A stretch of DNA of 64,000 nucleotides from Bacteroidota bacterium (GCA_022562895.1 JADFOK010000013.1:1-64000), one strand, 5' to 3'; counted from the first letter of the stretch, positions 17,318 to 27,650 are shown. Notes: a model not told the origin generated them from the sequence alone. Numbers and translations are program-made.

Positions 17318-20300
17318 ATGTCATCAAACAAGAAATACTGGAAAAGTGTTGAAGAGTTAAACCAGAACAGTTCTATTGTTAAGAGACTTCAACAAAACGA
17401 ATTTGTAGAAGAAATTCCTATAGATAAATTTCTTGGAGATAAAGAAACATTAGAATCTTCTTCGACAACACGCCGCGATTTCCTAAAATATGTTGGGTTT
17501 ACTACAGCCGCAGCTTCAATAGCTGCCTGTGAAGGGCCGGTTATAAAATCTATCCCTTACGTTGTACAACCGGATGAGATTGTACCCGGTGTAGCAAATT
17601 ATTATGCTTCTTCAATTGCAGATGGATTTGACTTTGCCAATATATTAGTAAAAACTCGCGAAGGCCGTCCTATTAAAATTGACCGTAATGAACTTTCTAA
17701 AAATAATGGAAGTGTAAATGCTCGAGTACATGCATCGGTTTTATCTTTATATGACTCAAATAGACTTCAGGACCCTTTAATAAGTGGAGAAGTTGTGACT
17801 TGGGAAGATTTTGATAAAAAGGTAACAAATAAGATGATTGATATGGCAGGCAAAGATGTGGTGTTACTCACCCAAACTTTTGCTAGTCCTTCTACTTCAA
17901 GATTAATCAAGGAATTTACTGAAAAGTATCCTAATGTACGCCACGTAATTTATGATACGGTCTCTTCTTCAGAAGCATTAGATGCTTTTAATAATAAATA
18001 TGGTGTTAGAGCATTAGCCGATTACGATTTCTCTAAAGCTGAAGTAATAGTATCGATAGGTGCAGATTTATTAGGTGACTGGCAGGGGGGTGGTTATGAT
18101 GCAGGTTATGCAAAAGGACGTGTTCCCAAAAAAGGAAAAATGTCATATCACATTCAATTTGAGGCGAACATGTCACTATCAGGTGCTAATGCAGATAATC
18201 GTATACCGGTAACACCTTCACAACAATCACTAATTTTAAAAGCATTAACCGGAGGGAGTACTTCCGGTCTTCCTGAAGATATTGCAAAAGCTGTTTCAAA
18301 GGCAAAAGCACAATTAAATAAAGCAGGAAATAAAGGAGTATTGATAACAGGTTTACCCAATGTTAATGCTCAAACCAGGGCACTTACTTACAATGAGAGT
18401 GTGGGAAGTATTGTTATAGATATTGCTAAACCAAAAATGGTTCGTAAAGGAAATACAACCGAGGTTTTAAATGTACTTAATGGGGTTATCTCTGGAAGCG
18501 TGAAAGGACTTATAACAGTAGGTGTTGATCCGGTTTATTCTTTTCCAAATAGTGATGCCTTCGCTAAAGGATATTCAAGTCTAGAAATGTCTCTTGCTTT
18601 TTCAATGAAAAAAGACGCAACTGCTTCTTTGGCTAAAATGGTAGCAGCTACACCTCATTACTTAGAATCATGGGGTGATACACAAATTAAAAAGGGAACA
18701 TTTGGTTTGATGCAACCTACTATCAATCCATTATTTAATACCCGTCAGTTTCAAGATAGTTTATTAAAATGGACAGGAAACCCCAAAAGCTACTACGATT
18801 ATATAAAGGAAACTTGGACAACAACTATACTGAATGGTGCTTCCTGGAATCAAACTTTGCATGATGGTGTTCTGGTAAGTGATACTGAAATTGAAACCTA
18901 TGAGACAACTCTTATTGGTGAGGGTAGTAATGAGAGTAGTACAAGTAATAGTGCACTATCAACTTCTTCTAAAGAAATTGGTCTAGAACTTACCTTGTAC
19001 ACAAAGATATCTATGGGCGATGGCCAACAAGCTAATAACCCTTGGTTACAAGAAATGCCAGATCCTATTACAAGAGCTTCTTGGGATAATTATTTAACTA
19101 TTTCCGAAGCTGATGCTAATGAACTAGATCTTGCATTACCCTTAAGTGGAGGACTGTTTGAAGAGACACGAAACTCTGCCAATGGGGGATTAAACGGTAA
19201 ATATTGCAATGTAAGATTAGGAGATGTGGTAATTGAAAATGTACCTGTGTTAATTCAGCCAGGACAAGCAAAAGGTTCGGTAGGATTGGCATTGGGGTAT
19301 GGTAAAACTGCTTCTGTGCAACAAGAAATGCAAACAGGAGTAAATGCGTATTTATTATATCAAAACTTTTCATCGGTACAAAATGTAACTCTTGAAAAAG
19401 CTTCAGGAATTCACAAATTTGCTTGTGTGCAGTTGCATAACACCATGATGGGTAGAGATATAATTCGCGAAACTACTCTAGAAATATTCAATACTAAAGA
19501 TGCTGATGTTTGGAATGAAATACCAATGGTTTCAAAAGACCATAAGATGATTAAAGTTACAGATTCGGGTGCAAATTTATGGTCATCGTTTGATCATTCG
19601 ATAGGGCATCATTTCAATCTTTCAATAGACCTAAGTGCTTGTACCGGGTGTGGAGCGTGTGTAATAGCATGTCACTCTGAAAATAACGTTCCTGTAGTTG
19701 GTAAACTGGAAGTGCGTAAGAGCCGTGATATGCACTGGTTACGTATTGATCGCTACTACTCTAGTGAAGAGTCATTTTCAGGGGATTTTGAGAAAAAAGA
19801 AAATATTTCAGGACTTGATAGTACACTTTCACAGTATAAAGAAATGGAAAGGGCTTCAGCAAATCCCCAGGTAGCATTCCAACCAGTAATGTGTCAACAC
19901 TGTAATCACGCACCTTGTGAAACAGTTTGCCCTGTATCGGCAACCTCACACGGACGTCAGGGACAAAACCAAATGGCATATAACCGATGTGTAGGTACTC
20001 GTTATTGTGCAAATAACTGTCCTTATAAAGTCCGCCGATTCAACTGGTTCTTATATGCTCAAAATGATGAGTTTGATTACCACATGAACAATGACCTTGG
20101 AAGAATGGTACTTAACCCGGATGTGGTAGTTCGTTCCCGGGGGGTGATGGAAAAATGTTCTATGTGTATTCAGAAAACACAAAAAACCATACTAGATGCT
20201 AAACGAGATGGCAGAACAGTAAAAGATGGTGAATTCCAGACTGCTTGTTCTAAAGCATGTGATAAAGGAGCAATTGTGTTTGGAGATATTAATGATCACG

Positions 20301-20416
20301 ATAGTAAGGTCTTTAAATTGAAAAAAAATAATAGGGTGTATCGCTTATTAGAAGAAGTTGGCACTAAACCCAACGTTTTTTATCATGTAAAAGTGAGAAA
20401 CATAAAAGAAGGTTGA
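17318..20416 (+). CDS. ActB, iron-sulfur subunit of alternative complex III
   Basis: 1032 residues combining a molybdopterin-oxidoreductase-like half and an iron-sulfur half, both exported. The N-terminus has a 50-residue lead, then a twin-arginine motif RRDFLK (52-57) and a lipobox ending in Cys71 (IAAC), so it should be a Tat-exported lipoprotein. Cysteine motifs for FeS clusters follow at about 773 (CTGCGACVIAC), 858 (CQHCNHAPCETVCP), 891 (CVGTRYCANNCPY) and 947 (CSMC). The first half lacks a molybdenum cofactor in the family. Electrons pass from the quinol site through these clusters to ActA hemes. Confidence 0.95.
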   Translation: MSSNKKYWKSVEELNQNSSIVKRLQQNEFVEEIPIDKFLGDKETLESSSTTRRDFLKYVGFTTAAASIAACEGPVIKSIPYVVQPDEIVPGVANYYASSIADGFDFANILVKTREGRPIKIDRNELSKNNGSVNARVHASVLSLYDSNRLQDPLISGEVVTWEDFDKKVTNKMIDMAGKDVVLLTQTFASPSTSRLIKEFTEKYPNVRHVIYDTVSSSEALDAFNNKYGVRALADYDFSKAEVIVSIGADLLGDWQGGGYDAGYAKGRVPKKGKMSYHIQFEANMSLSGANADNRIPVTPSQQSLILKALTGGSTSGLPEDIAKAVSKAKAQLNKAGNKGVLITGLPNVNAQTRALTYNESVGSIVIDIAKPKMVRKGNTTEVLNVLNGVISGSVKGLITVGVDPVYSFPNSDAFAKGYSSLEMSLAFSMKKDATASLAKMVAATPHYLESWGDTQIKKGTFGLMQPTINPLFNTRQFQDSLLKWTGNPKSYYDYIKETWTTTILNGASWNQTLHDGVLVSDTEIETYETTLIGEGSNESSTSNSALSTSSKEIGLELTLYTKISMGDGQQANNPWLQEMPDPITRASWDNYLTISEADANELDLALPLSGGLFEETRNSANGGLNGKYCNVRLGDVVIENVPVLIQPGQAKGSVGLALGYGKTASVQQEMQTGVNAYLLYQNFSSVQNVTLEKASGIHKFACVQLHNTMMGRDIIRETTLEIFNTKDADVWNEIPMVSKDHKMIKVTDSGANLWSSFDHSIGHHFNLSIDLSACTGCGACVIACHSENNVPVVGKLEVRKSRDMHWLRIDRYYSSEESFSGDFEKKENISGLDSTLSQYKEMERASANPQVAFQPVMCQHCNHAPCETVCPVSATSHGRQGQNQMAYNRCVGTRYCANNCPYKVRRFNWFLYAQNDEFDYHMNNDLGRMVLNPDVVVRSRGVMEKCSMCIQKTQKTILDAKRDGRTVKDGEFQTACSKACDKGAIVFGDINDHDSKVFKLKKNNRVYRLLEEVGTKPNVFYHVKVRNIKEG

Positions 20417-20438
20417 ACTAAAAATAGTATTAAAAGAT

Positions 20439-22154
20439 ATGGCGTCGCATTACGAAGCACCTATTAGAAGCCCTTTAATAACAGGAGATAAAACATACCA
20501 TGATATTACAGTTGATGTTGCTGCTCCTGTAGAGGGTAAAGCCAATAAATCTTGGTGGATTGTATTTACAATCGCTTTGGTGGCATTTTTATGGGGCATT
20601 GGTTGTATCGTATATACCATTTCCACCGGAATAGGTGTATGGGGGTCAAATAAAACGGTAAACTGGGCTTGGGATATTACCAACTTTGTATGGTGGATAG
20701 GTATAGGTCATGCAGGAACACTAATTTCTGCTGTATTATTATTATTCCGTCAAAAATGGAGAATGGGAATTAACCGTTCTGCTGAGGCAATGACTATTTT
20801 TGCAGTACTTCAGGCGGGTTTGTTTCCTATTATTCATATGGGACGTCCTTGGTTAGCATATTGGGTAGTTCCTATTCCTAATCAATTTGGTTCTTTATGG
20901 GTAAACTTTAACTCTCCTCTTGTTTGGGATGTATTTGCAATATCTACCTATCTCTCAGTTTCAATAGTATTTTGGTGGACAGGTCTGTTACCCGATCTTG
21001 CTATGATTCGTGACCGTACTATTACACCATTCACTAAAAAAATCTATAGTATTTTGTCATTTGGATGGAGTGGACGAGCAAAAGATTGGCAACGTTTTGA
21101 GGAAGTATCTCTTGTATTAGCTGGTTTAGCAACACCTTTGGTACTTTCGGTTCATACCATTGTATCGTATGACTTTGCTACAACAATTGTTCCTGGTTGG
21201 CATACCACCATTTTCCCTCCTTATTTTGTTGCTGGAGCGATTTTTTCTGGATTTGCAATGGTACAAACGCTTCTTATCATTATGCGTAAGGTTTCCAATC
21301 TGGAAAACTATATCACCTTGCAACATATTGAATTTATAAATATCATCATCATGCTTACCGGTTCTATTGTAGGGGTTGCCTATATTACAGAGTTGTTTAT
21401 TGCATGGTACTCAGGAGTAGAATACGAACAATATGCTTTTCTTAATCGTGCCACCGGACCTTATTGGTGGGCCTATTGGATAATGATGACCTGTAATGTA
21501 TTTTCACCTCAGCTTATGTGGTTTAAAAAATTACGCACCAGTATAATGTTCTCCTTTTTCATATCGATCGCAGTAAATGTTGGAATGTGGTTTGAACGAT
21601 TTGTAATTATTGTAACCTCATTACACCGTGATTACCTTCCTTCTTCCTGGGTGATGTACTCACCAACATTTGTAGATATAGGTATTTTTACAGGAACTTT
21701 AGGATTCTTCTTTGTTCTTTTTCTATTATATGCGAGAACCTTCCCGGTAATTGCACAAGCAGAGGTAAAATCCATTCTGAAATCTTCAGGTGATAAATAT
21801 AAAAAATTACGTGCAGTTCATGGGGATGACGTAAAACTTTATGATGAGGTTAAGAGCGAAATAAAACATCAAGATATTGAGGATACAACCAAGGAAGAAA
21901 ATATTAGAAGTTTAATAAGCAGTATTGGAACTTTTGATCCAAAGACTCAAACCCAAGACGACCTTAAAAGAATAAGTGGTGTAGATTCAATAATGGAACA
22001 AAAATTACACCAATTTGGGATCTACACTTTTGAACAAGTTAGTAGAATAACAGATTTAGAATATGATTTATTGGATAGTTTAATCGGAGAATTACCTGGA
22101 AGCGCAAAACGTGACGATTGGGCTGGACAGGCCTCAAAATTAAAAAACAGTTAA
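20439..22154 (+). CDS. ActC, NrfD-like quinol-oxidising subunit, with a C-terminal HhH-like domain
   Basis: A multi-pass membrane protein of the NrfD/PsrC type that forms the quinol site and a proposed proton path next to ActB. The membrane part covers about residues 35-450. After it comes a charged linker and, at about 505-565, a small helical domain beginning DDLKRISGVDSIMEQKL and continuing FGIYTFEQVSRIT, which looks like the helix-hairpin-helix units attached to various bacterial proteins. The tail should be cytoplasmic. 571 residues is longer than the bare membrane core. Confidence 0.93.
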   Translation: MASHYEAPIRSPLITGDKTYHDITVDVAAPVEGKANKSWWIVFTIALVAFLWGIGCIVYTISTGIGVWGSNKTVNWAWDITNFVWWIGIGHAGTLISAVLLLFRQKWRMGINRSAEAMTIFAVLQAGLFPIIHMGRPWLAYWVVPIPNQFGSLWVNFNSPLVWDVFAISTYLSVSIVFWWTGLLPDLAMIRDRTITPFTKKIYSILSFGWSGRAKDWQRFEEVSLVLAGLATPLVLSVHTIVSYDFATTIVPGWHTTIFPPYFVAGAIFSGFAMVQTLLIIMRKVSNLENYITLQHIEFINIIIMLTGSIVGVAYITELFIAWYSGVEYEQYAFLNRATGPYWWAYWIMMTCNVFSPQLMWFKKLRTSIMFSFFISIAVNVGMWFERFVIIVTSLHRDYLPSSWVMYSPTFVDIGIFTGTLGFFFVLFLLYARTFPVIAQAEVKSILKSSGDKYKKLRAVHGDDVKLYDEVKSEIKHQDIEDTTKEENIRSLISSIGTFDPKTQTQDDLKRISGVDSIMEQKLHQFGIYTFEQVSRITDLEYDLLDSLIGELPGSAKRDDWAGQASKLKNS

Positions 22155-22156
22155 TT

Positions 22157-22693
22157 ATGGCATCGAAAGTAATTCACGCTATTTATAACGACGATGATAT
22201 TTTATTGCAAGCCGTAAAAAAAGTTCGCAATGAGCATTATCATATTGAGGAAATTTATACGCCTTTCCATATTCATGGTTTAGACAAGGCTATGGGACTT
22301 GCAGATACTCGAATTGCTATAACTTCTTTTCTTTACGGTTTAGTAGGTCTTATTTTTTCTGTTGTAATGATGAACTTTATTATGATAGATGATTGGCCTC
22401 AGAATATTGGAGGTAAACCCAGTTTTAGCTATATAGAGAATATGCCGGCATTTGTTCCAATAATGTTTGAGCTTACCGTTTATTTCGCTGCACATTTAAT
22501 GGTAATTACATTTTATTTACGAAGTAAAATTTGGCCATTTAAGAAAGCTGAAAATCCAGATCTACGAACAACAGACGATCATTTTTTAATGGTAGTTGAT
22601 ATTGGAAAACACGATATAAATGAACTTACAAAGTTTATGCACAATACCGGAATTGTGGAAATTAATGTTATAGATAAGGATGAAGATCACTAA
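22157..22693 (+). CDS. ActD, DUF3341 membrane subunit of alternative complex III
   Basis: A two-helix membrane protein. The start at ATG 22157 (MASKVIHAIYNDDD) is 2 bases after the actC stop; the frame is open further upstream inside actC, but that part is not conserved in character. The two helices lie at about residues 58-80 and 96-118, flanked by cytoplasmic alpha/beta segments. It packs against ActC in the complex. Confidence 0.92.
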   Translation: MASKVIHAIYNDDDILLQAVKKVRNEHYHIEEIYTPFHIHGLDKAMGLADTRIAITSFLYGLVGLIFSVVMMNFIMIDDWPQNIGGKPSFSYIENMPAFVPIMFELTVYFAAHLMVITFYLRSKIWPFKKAENPDLRTTDDHFLMVVDIGKHDINELTKFMHNTGIVEINVIDKDEDH

Positions 22694-22694
22694 T

Positions 22695-23336
22695 ATGAAA
22701 AATATTACAAACATAGCGATAGTCATTATTGTTTCGGTAAGTTTTGTTTCTTGTTTTAATAAAGAGAAGCCTAACTATCAATATATGCCTAATATGTATG
22801 AGCCTATAGATTATAAAACCTATGGTGAATACGATATTTTTTCAAACAAGCAGGAGGCTATGATACCTCCAAAAGGAACAATTCCTAGAGGATGGCAACC
22901 TTATGAGTATGAAAATTCTACTGAAGGTTTGGAATTAGCCCGTTCTGAATTAAAAAATCCTTTAAATGTAACTGAAGAAAATCTTGCCGAAGGAAAAAAA
23001 TTATTTGCTATTTATTGTGCGATTTGCCATGGTGATAAAGGAGACGGTCAAGGGATTTTAGTAAAACGAGAAAAGTTTTTAGGGATTCCTAGTTATGCAG
23101 ATCCAGGAAGAATTATTACTGAAGGAAGCATTTATCATGTTATGATGTATGGCATAAATTCTATGGGATCTTATGCCTCACAAACCAATGAAAAAGAACG
23201 TTGGCAAATTGATATGTATGTAATCAATTTAAAAGCAGATTTGAAAGGAGAGCCTTTATTGCAATTGACGGATAACGATACTATAAAAACGGAAATGAAA
23301 GAGGTGACAATTAATAATTCCGAAGAAGAACAGTAA
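22695..23336 (+). CDS. ActE, mono-heme cytochrome c lipoprotein of alternative complex III
   Basis: A lipoprotein signal (VSFVSC) anchors this cytochrome on the periplasmic side. The heme site CAICHGDKGDG is in the middle and a Met-rich C-terminal helix is in the region of the axial ligand. I chose ATG 22695, which starts directly after the actD stop; an ATG at 22680 overlaps actD and adds five residues. Together with ActA it makes the heme wire of the complex. Confidence 0.92.
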   Translation: MKNITNIAIVIIVSVSFVSCFNKEKPNYQYMPNMYEPIDYKTYGEYDIFSNKQEAMIPPKGTIPRGWQPYEYENSTEGLELARSELKNPLNVTEENLAEGKKLFAIYCAICHGDKGDGQGILVKREKFLGIPSYADPGRIITEGSIYHVMMYGINSMGSYASQTNEKERWQIDMYVINLKADLKGEPLLQLTDNDTIKTEMKEVTINNSEEEQ

Positions 23337-23364
23337 ATAAAGAAATAAGAGAATAGCTAAAGAT

Positions 23365-24717
23365 ATGTATACGCTAACAAGTAAATTAAAACTTTTTGCA
23401 ATTATTTTTATGGTGGTTGGCGCCATTGGAATCATTTCAGGTTTTCTTACAACTCCCAGTTCTATTAAGGAAGTAAAAGAAATGTTGGATACAAATCATG
23501 ATGATAGTCATAATATAGGAAAGACCCAAAATGAAAACCATAAAAATGTAATAGGTTCTCACGACGGAAATAAAGAAGAAGCACATGACGATGAAGCTCA
23601 TTATGAACATGTATTGCAACAAATGCAAAACAGACCCTGGGCTGCAATTTATGTCGCTACATTTTTCTTCTTTATTATAGTTTTAGGTGTTTTGACTTTT
23701 TACGCTATACAATATGCTTCTCAAGCAGGGTGGTCTCCGGTACTTTTTAGAGTTATGGAAGGAATTACAGCCTACTTGCCAATTATAACAGCTATCTTGT
23801 TTATCCTTCTTTTACTTTCGGGAGTATTTAATATGAATCATATGTTTTCCTGGATGAATCCAGACTTAGTGAATCCCGATAGTCCCGATTACGATAAAAT
23901 CATTGCAGAAAAAAGTGGCTGGTTAAACGTTCCTTTTTTCTTAATACGAGCTGCTTTCTACATGTTGGGATGGAACCTGTATCGATATCTTTCTAGAAGA
24001 AATTCAATTCGTGATGATAATGCTGAAGATAACCGCTGGTTCAAAAAGAATTTTAAATTGTCTGCCGGTTTCTTAGTATTTTATATTGTAACTGAATCTA
24101 TGATGTCCTGGGATTGGATTATGAGTTTAGACCCACACTGGTATAGTACTTTATATGGATGGTATATATTTGCCGGAATGATGGTTTGCGGTATAACAGT
24201 TATTGCTTTAGTAACTATTGTTTTGAAATCACAGGGATATCTTGAATTTGTGAATGACAGTCATATCCACGATTTGGCTAAATATATGTTTGGGTTTAGT
24301 ATTTTCTGGACCTATTTATGGTTCTCACAATTTATGCTTATCTGGTATGCAAATATTCCTGAAGAAGTTGTCTACTTCGTTACAAGAGTTGAAGATTTTA
24401 AATTGCCATTCTTTGGCATGGTAGTAATGAACTTTGTATTCCCTGTATTGCTATTAATGAATAGTGATTACAAACGAGTAAATTGGTTTGTTGTCCTTAC
24501 AGGAATTGTAATTCTTGCAGGACATTACATAGACGTATTTGTTATGGTAATACCAGCCACAGTTGGAACATCTTGGTTTATTGGTATTCCTGAAATAGGA
24601 TCCCTTTTATTTTTATTTGGATTGTTTGTTTATGTCGTATTTACAGCATTAACAAAAGCACCTTTATTGGTTAAAAACAATCCATTTATTAAAGAGAGTA
24701 AGCAATATCGTTATTAA
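23365..24717 (+). CDS. ActF, second NrfD-like subunit of alternative complex III
   Basis: A 450-residue multi-pass membrane protein homologous to ActC. After the first helix it carries a hydrophilic loop of about 50 residues rich in His, Asp and Asn (roughly 40-85, with repeats of the type HDD, SHN, ENH, AHDDEAHYEH), which is not part of the NrfD core. The remaining helices include W-rich quinone-binding type segments such as WSQFMLIWYANIPEE. In the family ActF lacks a quinol site and may support proton transfer. Confidence 0.93.
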   Translation: MYTLTSKLKLFAIIFMVVGAIGIISGFLTTPSSIKEVKEMLDTNHDDSHNIGKTQNENHKNVIGSHDGNKEEAHDDEAHYEHVLQQMQNRPWAAIYVATFFFFIIVLGVLTFYAIQYASQAGWSPVLFRVMEGITAYLPIITAILFILLLLSGVFNMNHMFSWMNPDLVNPDSPDYDKIIAEKSGWLNVPFFLIRAAFYMLGWNLYRYLSRRNSIRDDNAEDNRWFKKNFKLSAGFLVFYIVTESMMSWDWIMSLDPHWYSTLYGWYIFAGMMVCGITVIALVTIVLKSQGYLEFVNDSHIHDLAKYMFGFSIFWTYLWFSQFMLIWYANIPEEVVYFVTRVEDFKLPFFGMVVMNFVFPVLLLMNSDYKRVNWFVVLTGIVILAGHYIDVFVMVIPATVGTSWFIGIPEIGSLLFLFGLFVYVVFTALTKAPLLVKNNPFIKESKQYRY

Positions 24718-24741
24718 TAAAAAATTATTGAATAAATAACA

Positions 24742-25803
24742 ATGACCGCATTTTTAGTAGTTTTAGTAATCATACTTTTTGGAGTTGCTGTTTGGCAAAT
24801 GAATAGGATATTTCAAATGTCAAAGCCCGATCGATCAGATACTTCCGAAATTGCTTCAGAAAAGGACAATAACCTTCACGGATACTTAATGTTGGGATTT
24901 ATATTTTTCATCTATATCCTTCTTATTGTTTGTTTCTGGAAATGGAGTGAGGTATTATTGCCGGTATCTGCTTCAGAACATGGTTTAGAAATAGACCAAT
25001 TGATGCTTGTCTCTATGATTCTTATTTTTATAACAGGGATCTTCACAGAGTGGTTGCTATTCTACTTTGCATTTAAATACAGAGGGATAAAAAACAAGAA
25101 AGCTCTTTTTTACGCAGATAACCATAAACTTGAATTTATTTGGACCATTATTCCCGTTATTGTATTAGCAGGACTAATTATTTACGGTTTGTTTACTTGG
25201 ACAGAAATTATGGATATTAACACAGATGATGATCCATTAGTAGTTGAATTATATGCCTACCAATTCGATTGGCGTGCCCGATACGCAGGAGAGGATAATA
25301 CCCTGGGTGAAGCCAACGTACGTTTAATTGAAGGAGTAAATCAATTGGGAGTAGATATTTCAGACCCAAATGCACAAGACGATATTGTTGTAAACGAGTT
25401 ACATCTACCCCTTGGAAGGAAAGTGTTGTTTAAAATGCGTTCACAAGACGTATTACACTCAGCTTATATGCCTCATTTTAGAGCTCAGATGAATTGCGTT
25501 CCGGGGATGGTTACACAATTTGCGTTTACACCAATAATGACTACCCAAGAAATGCGTCAGGAAGATCATATAATAAATAAGGTTAAAAAGATAAATTATT
25601 TACGAAGAAAGGAAAGTATTAAATTAGCAGCAAAAGGAGAAGAACCCCTAGAGCCTTATGAGTTTGATTACTTATTGCTTTGTAATAAAATTTGTGGAAG
25701 CAATCACTATAACATGCAAATGAAAATTATAGTTGAAACTTTAGAAGAGTATAATGTCTGGATAGCTCAACAAGCTACTTTGGCAGAAACTTTAAAAAAA
25801 TAA
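24742..25803 (+). CDS. Cytochrome c oxidase subunit II
   Basis: Carries the CuA centre that accepts electrons from cytochrome c. 353 residues: an extra N-terminal helix, two core membrane helices, and the cupredoxin domain with QFDWRARY, His239 (LHSAYMPHFRAQ), and the CuA loop C314-x3-C318-x3-H322-x2-M325. Between the FTPIMTT strand and the CuA loop there is a Lys/Arg/Glu-rich insertion of about 35 residues that is absent from textbook subunit II. The gene sits directly behind actF, so the oxidase and complex III are made as one unit. Confidence 0.95.
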   Translation: MTAFLVVLVIILFGVAVWQMNRIFQMSKPDRSDTSEIASEKDNNLHGYLMLGFIFFIYILLIVCFWKWSEVLLPVSASEHGLEIDQLMLVSMILIFITGIFTEWLLFYFAFKYRGIKNKKALFYADNHKLEFIWTIIPVIVLAGLIIYGLFTWTEIMDINTDDDPLVVELYAYQFDWRARYAGEDNTLGEANVRLIEGVNQLGVDISDPNAQDDIVVNELHLPLGRKVLFKMRSQDVLHSAYMPHFRAQMNCVPGMVTQFAFTPIMTTQEMRQEDHIINKVKKINYLRRKESIKLAAKGEEPLEPYEFDYLLLCNKICGSNHYNMQMKIIVETLEEYNVWIAQQATLAETLKK

Positions 25804-25823
25804 ATAAAACAGCTTAAAGAGAT

Positions 25824-27650
25824 ATGTCAGAACAAGCAAACGATCACGAAGTAGATCATCACGATGATCACGGGCATCATCATAAAGAGACATTTATAAC
25901 TAAATATGTCTTTAGTCAAGATCATAAGATGATTTCTAGACAATACCTTATTACAGGACTGTTTATGGGGGTTATTGGTATTGCAATGTCGATGTTATTT
26001 AGATTACAATTGGCTTGGCCCGATAAACAATTTACTGTTTATGAAATATTTCTTGGCAAGTGGGGCGAAGACGGAGTGATGGATCCCAATATTTACCTTG
26101 CTTTGGTTACCATTCACGGCACCATTATGGTGTTCTTTGTATTAACAGCAGGTTTAAGTGGGACTTTTAGTAATTTATTAATTCCACTTCAAATAGGGGC
26201 ACGTGATATGGCTTCGGGATTTCTAAATATGCTTTCGTATTGGTTATTCTTCCTATCTAGTGTGATTATGGTACTTTCTCTATTTGTGGAAGCAGGACCT
26301 GCCTCTTCAGGATGGACCATTTACCCCCCGTTAAGCGCATTGCCCCAGGCAATTCCAGGCTCTGGAACAGGGATGACACTTTGGTTAGTTTCAATGGCGA
26401 TCTTTATTGCATCTTCTTTACTAGCGGCATTAAATTATATAGTTACGGTAATAAACCTGCGTACAAAAGGAATGTCTATGACGCGTTTACCACTTACTAT
26501 TTGGTCGTTTTTTATTACTGCTATCATTGGGGTAGTATCATTCCCGGTGTTGCTTTCTGCAGTATTAATGCTAATAATGGACAGAAGTTTTGGGACATCA
26601 TTTTTCTTGTCAGACATATATATTGCAGGCGAAGTGTTACATAATCAAGGGGGATCTCCCGTTTTATTTGAGCACCTTTTTTGGTTCTTAGGACACCCCG
26701 AAGTTTACATAGTAATCCTTCCAGCTATGGGTATAGTTTCAGAAATTATGGCAACCAATTCCCGTAAACCAATTTTTGGATATCGGGCAATGATTGCGTC
26801 AATTCTAGCTATCGCATTTCTTTCAACCATAGTTTGGGGACACCATATGTTTGTTACAGGTATGAACCCTTTCCTTGGTTCGGTATTTACATTTACCACC
26901 TTGTTGATTGCAATTCCTTCAGCAGTAAAAGCATTTAACTGGATTACCACTCTATGGAAGGGAAATCTCCAAATGAATACAGCGATGTTATTTTCTATAG
27001 GATTTGTTTCAACATTTATAAGTGGTGGATTAACAGGAATTATTTTAGGAGATAGCGCTTTAGATATAAATGTACACGACACTTACTTTGTTGTAGCACA
27101 CTTCCATCTGGTAATGGGAATCTCTGCTTTGTATGGACTTTTTGCTGGAATCTATCACTGGTTTTCTAAAATGTTTGAGGGCAGAATGTTAAATAAAAAC
27201 TTAGGATATGTACACTTTTGGATAACCGCTATAGGTGCTTATGGTGTTTTCTTCCCCATGCACTTTATTGGTATGGCTGGACTACCAAGACGTTATTATA
27301 CCAATACTAATTTTCCATATTTTGATGATTTAGCAGATATCAATGTGGTCATTACCCTATTTGCATTATTTGCCGCCGTAGGTCAGTTAGTGTTCATGTA
27401 TAACTTTATTCATTCAATTTTCTACGGAAAAAAAGGACCAAAAAACCCCTGGAAATCTACTACATTAGAATGGACTGCCAAAGTAAAACACATTCATGGA
27501 AACTGGGATGGTCCAATACCACATGTTCACCGCTGGTCTTATGATTACAGTAAAATGAATAAAGACAGAAGTGATTATGTAATTCCGGGACAGGATTATA
27601 TACCACAAGATATTCCGCTTCAAGAAAACGAGGATGAATTACAAAATTAA
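25824..27650 (+). CDS. Cytochrome c oxidase subunit I
   Basis: The heme-copper catalytic subunit, 608 residues and 12 helices. Ligand motifs are visible: HGTIMVFFV for the low-spin heme, GHPEVYIVILP for the CuB-Tyr crosslink region, the HH pair in WGHHMF, and HDTYFVVAHFHLVMG for heme a3 and the low-spin heme. The N-terminus before the first helix is unusually rich in His and Asp (about residues 6-23, with HHDDHGHHH). Last gene of the operon and followed by a terminator. Confidence 0.97.
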   Translation: MSEQANDHEVDHHDDHGHHHKETFITKYVFSQDHKMISRQYLITGLFMGVIGIAMSMLFRLQLAWPDKQFTVYEIFLGKWGEDGVMDPNIYLALVTIHGTIMVFFVLTAGLSGTFSNLLIPLQIGARDMASGFLNMLSYWLFFLSSVIMVLSLFVEAGPASSGWTIYPPLSALPQAIPGSGTGMTLWLVSMAIFIASSLLAALNYIVTVINLRTKGMSMTRLPLTIWSFFITAIIGVVSFPVLLSAVLMLIMDRSFGTSFFLSDIYIAGEVLHNQGGSPVLFEHLFWFLGHPEVYIVILPAMGIVSEIMATNSRKPIFGYRAMIASILAIAFLSTIVWGHHMFVTGMNPFLGSVFTFTTLLIAIPSAVKAFNWITTLWKGNLQMNTAMLFSIGFVSTFISGGLTGIILGDSALDINVHDTYFVVAHFHLVMGISALYGLFAGIYHWFSKMFEGRMLNKNLGYVHFWITAIGAYGVFFPMHFIGMAGLPRRYYTNTNFPYFDDLADINVVITLFALFAAVGQLVFMYNFIHSIFYGKKGPKNPWKSTTLEWTAKVKHIHGNWDGPIPHVHRWSYDYSKMNKDRSDYVIPGQDYIPQDIPLQENEDELQN

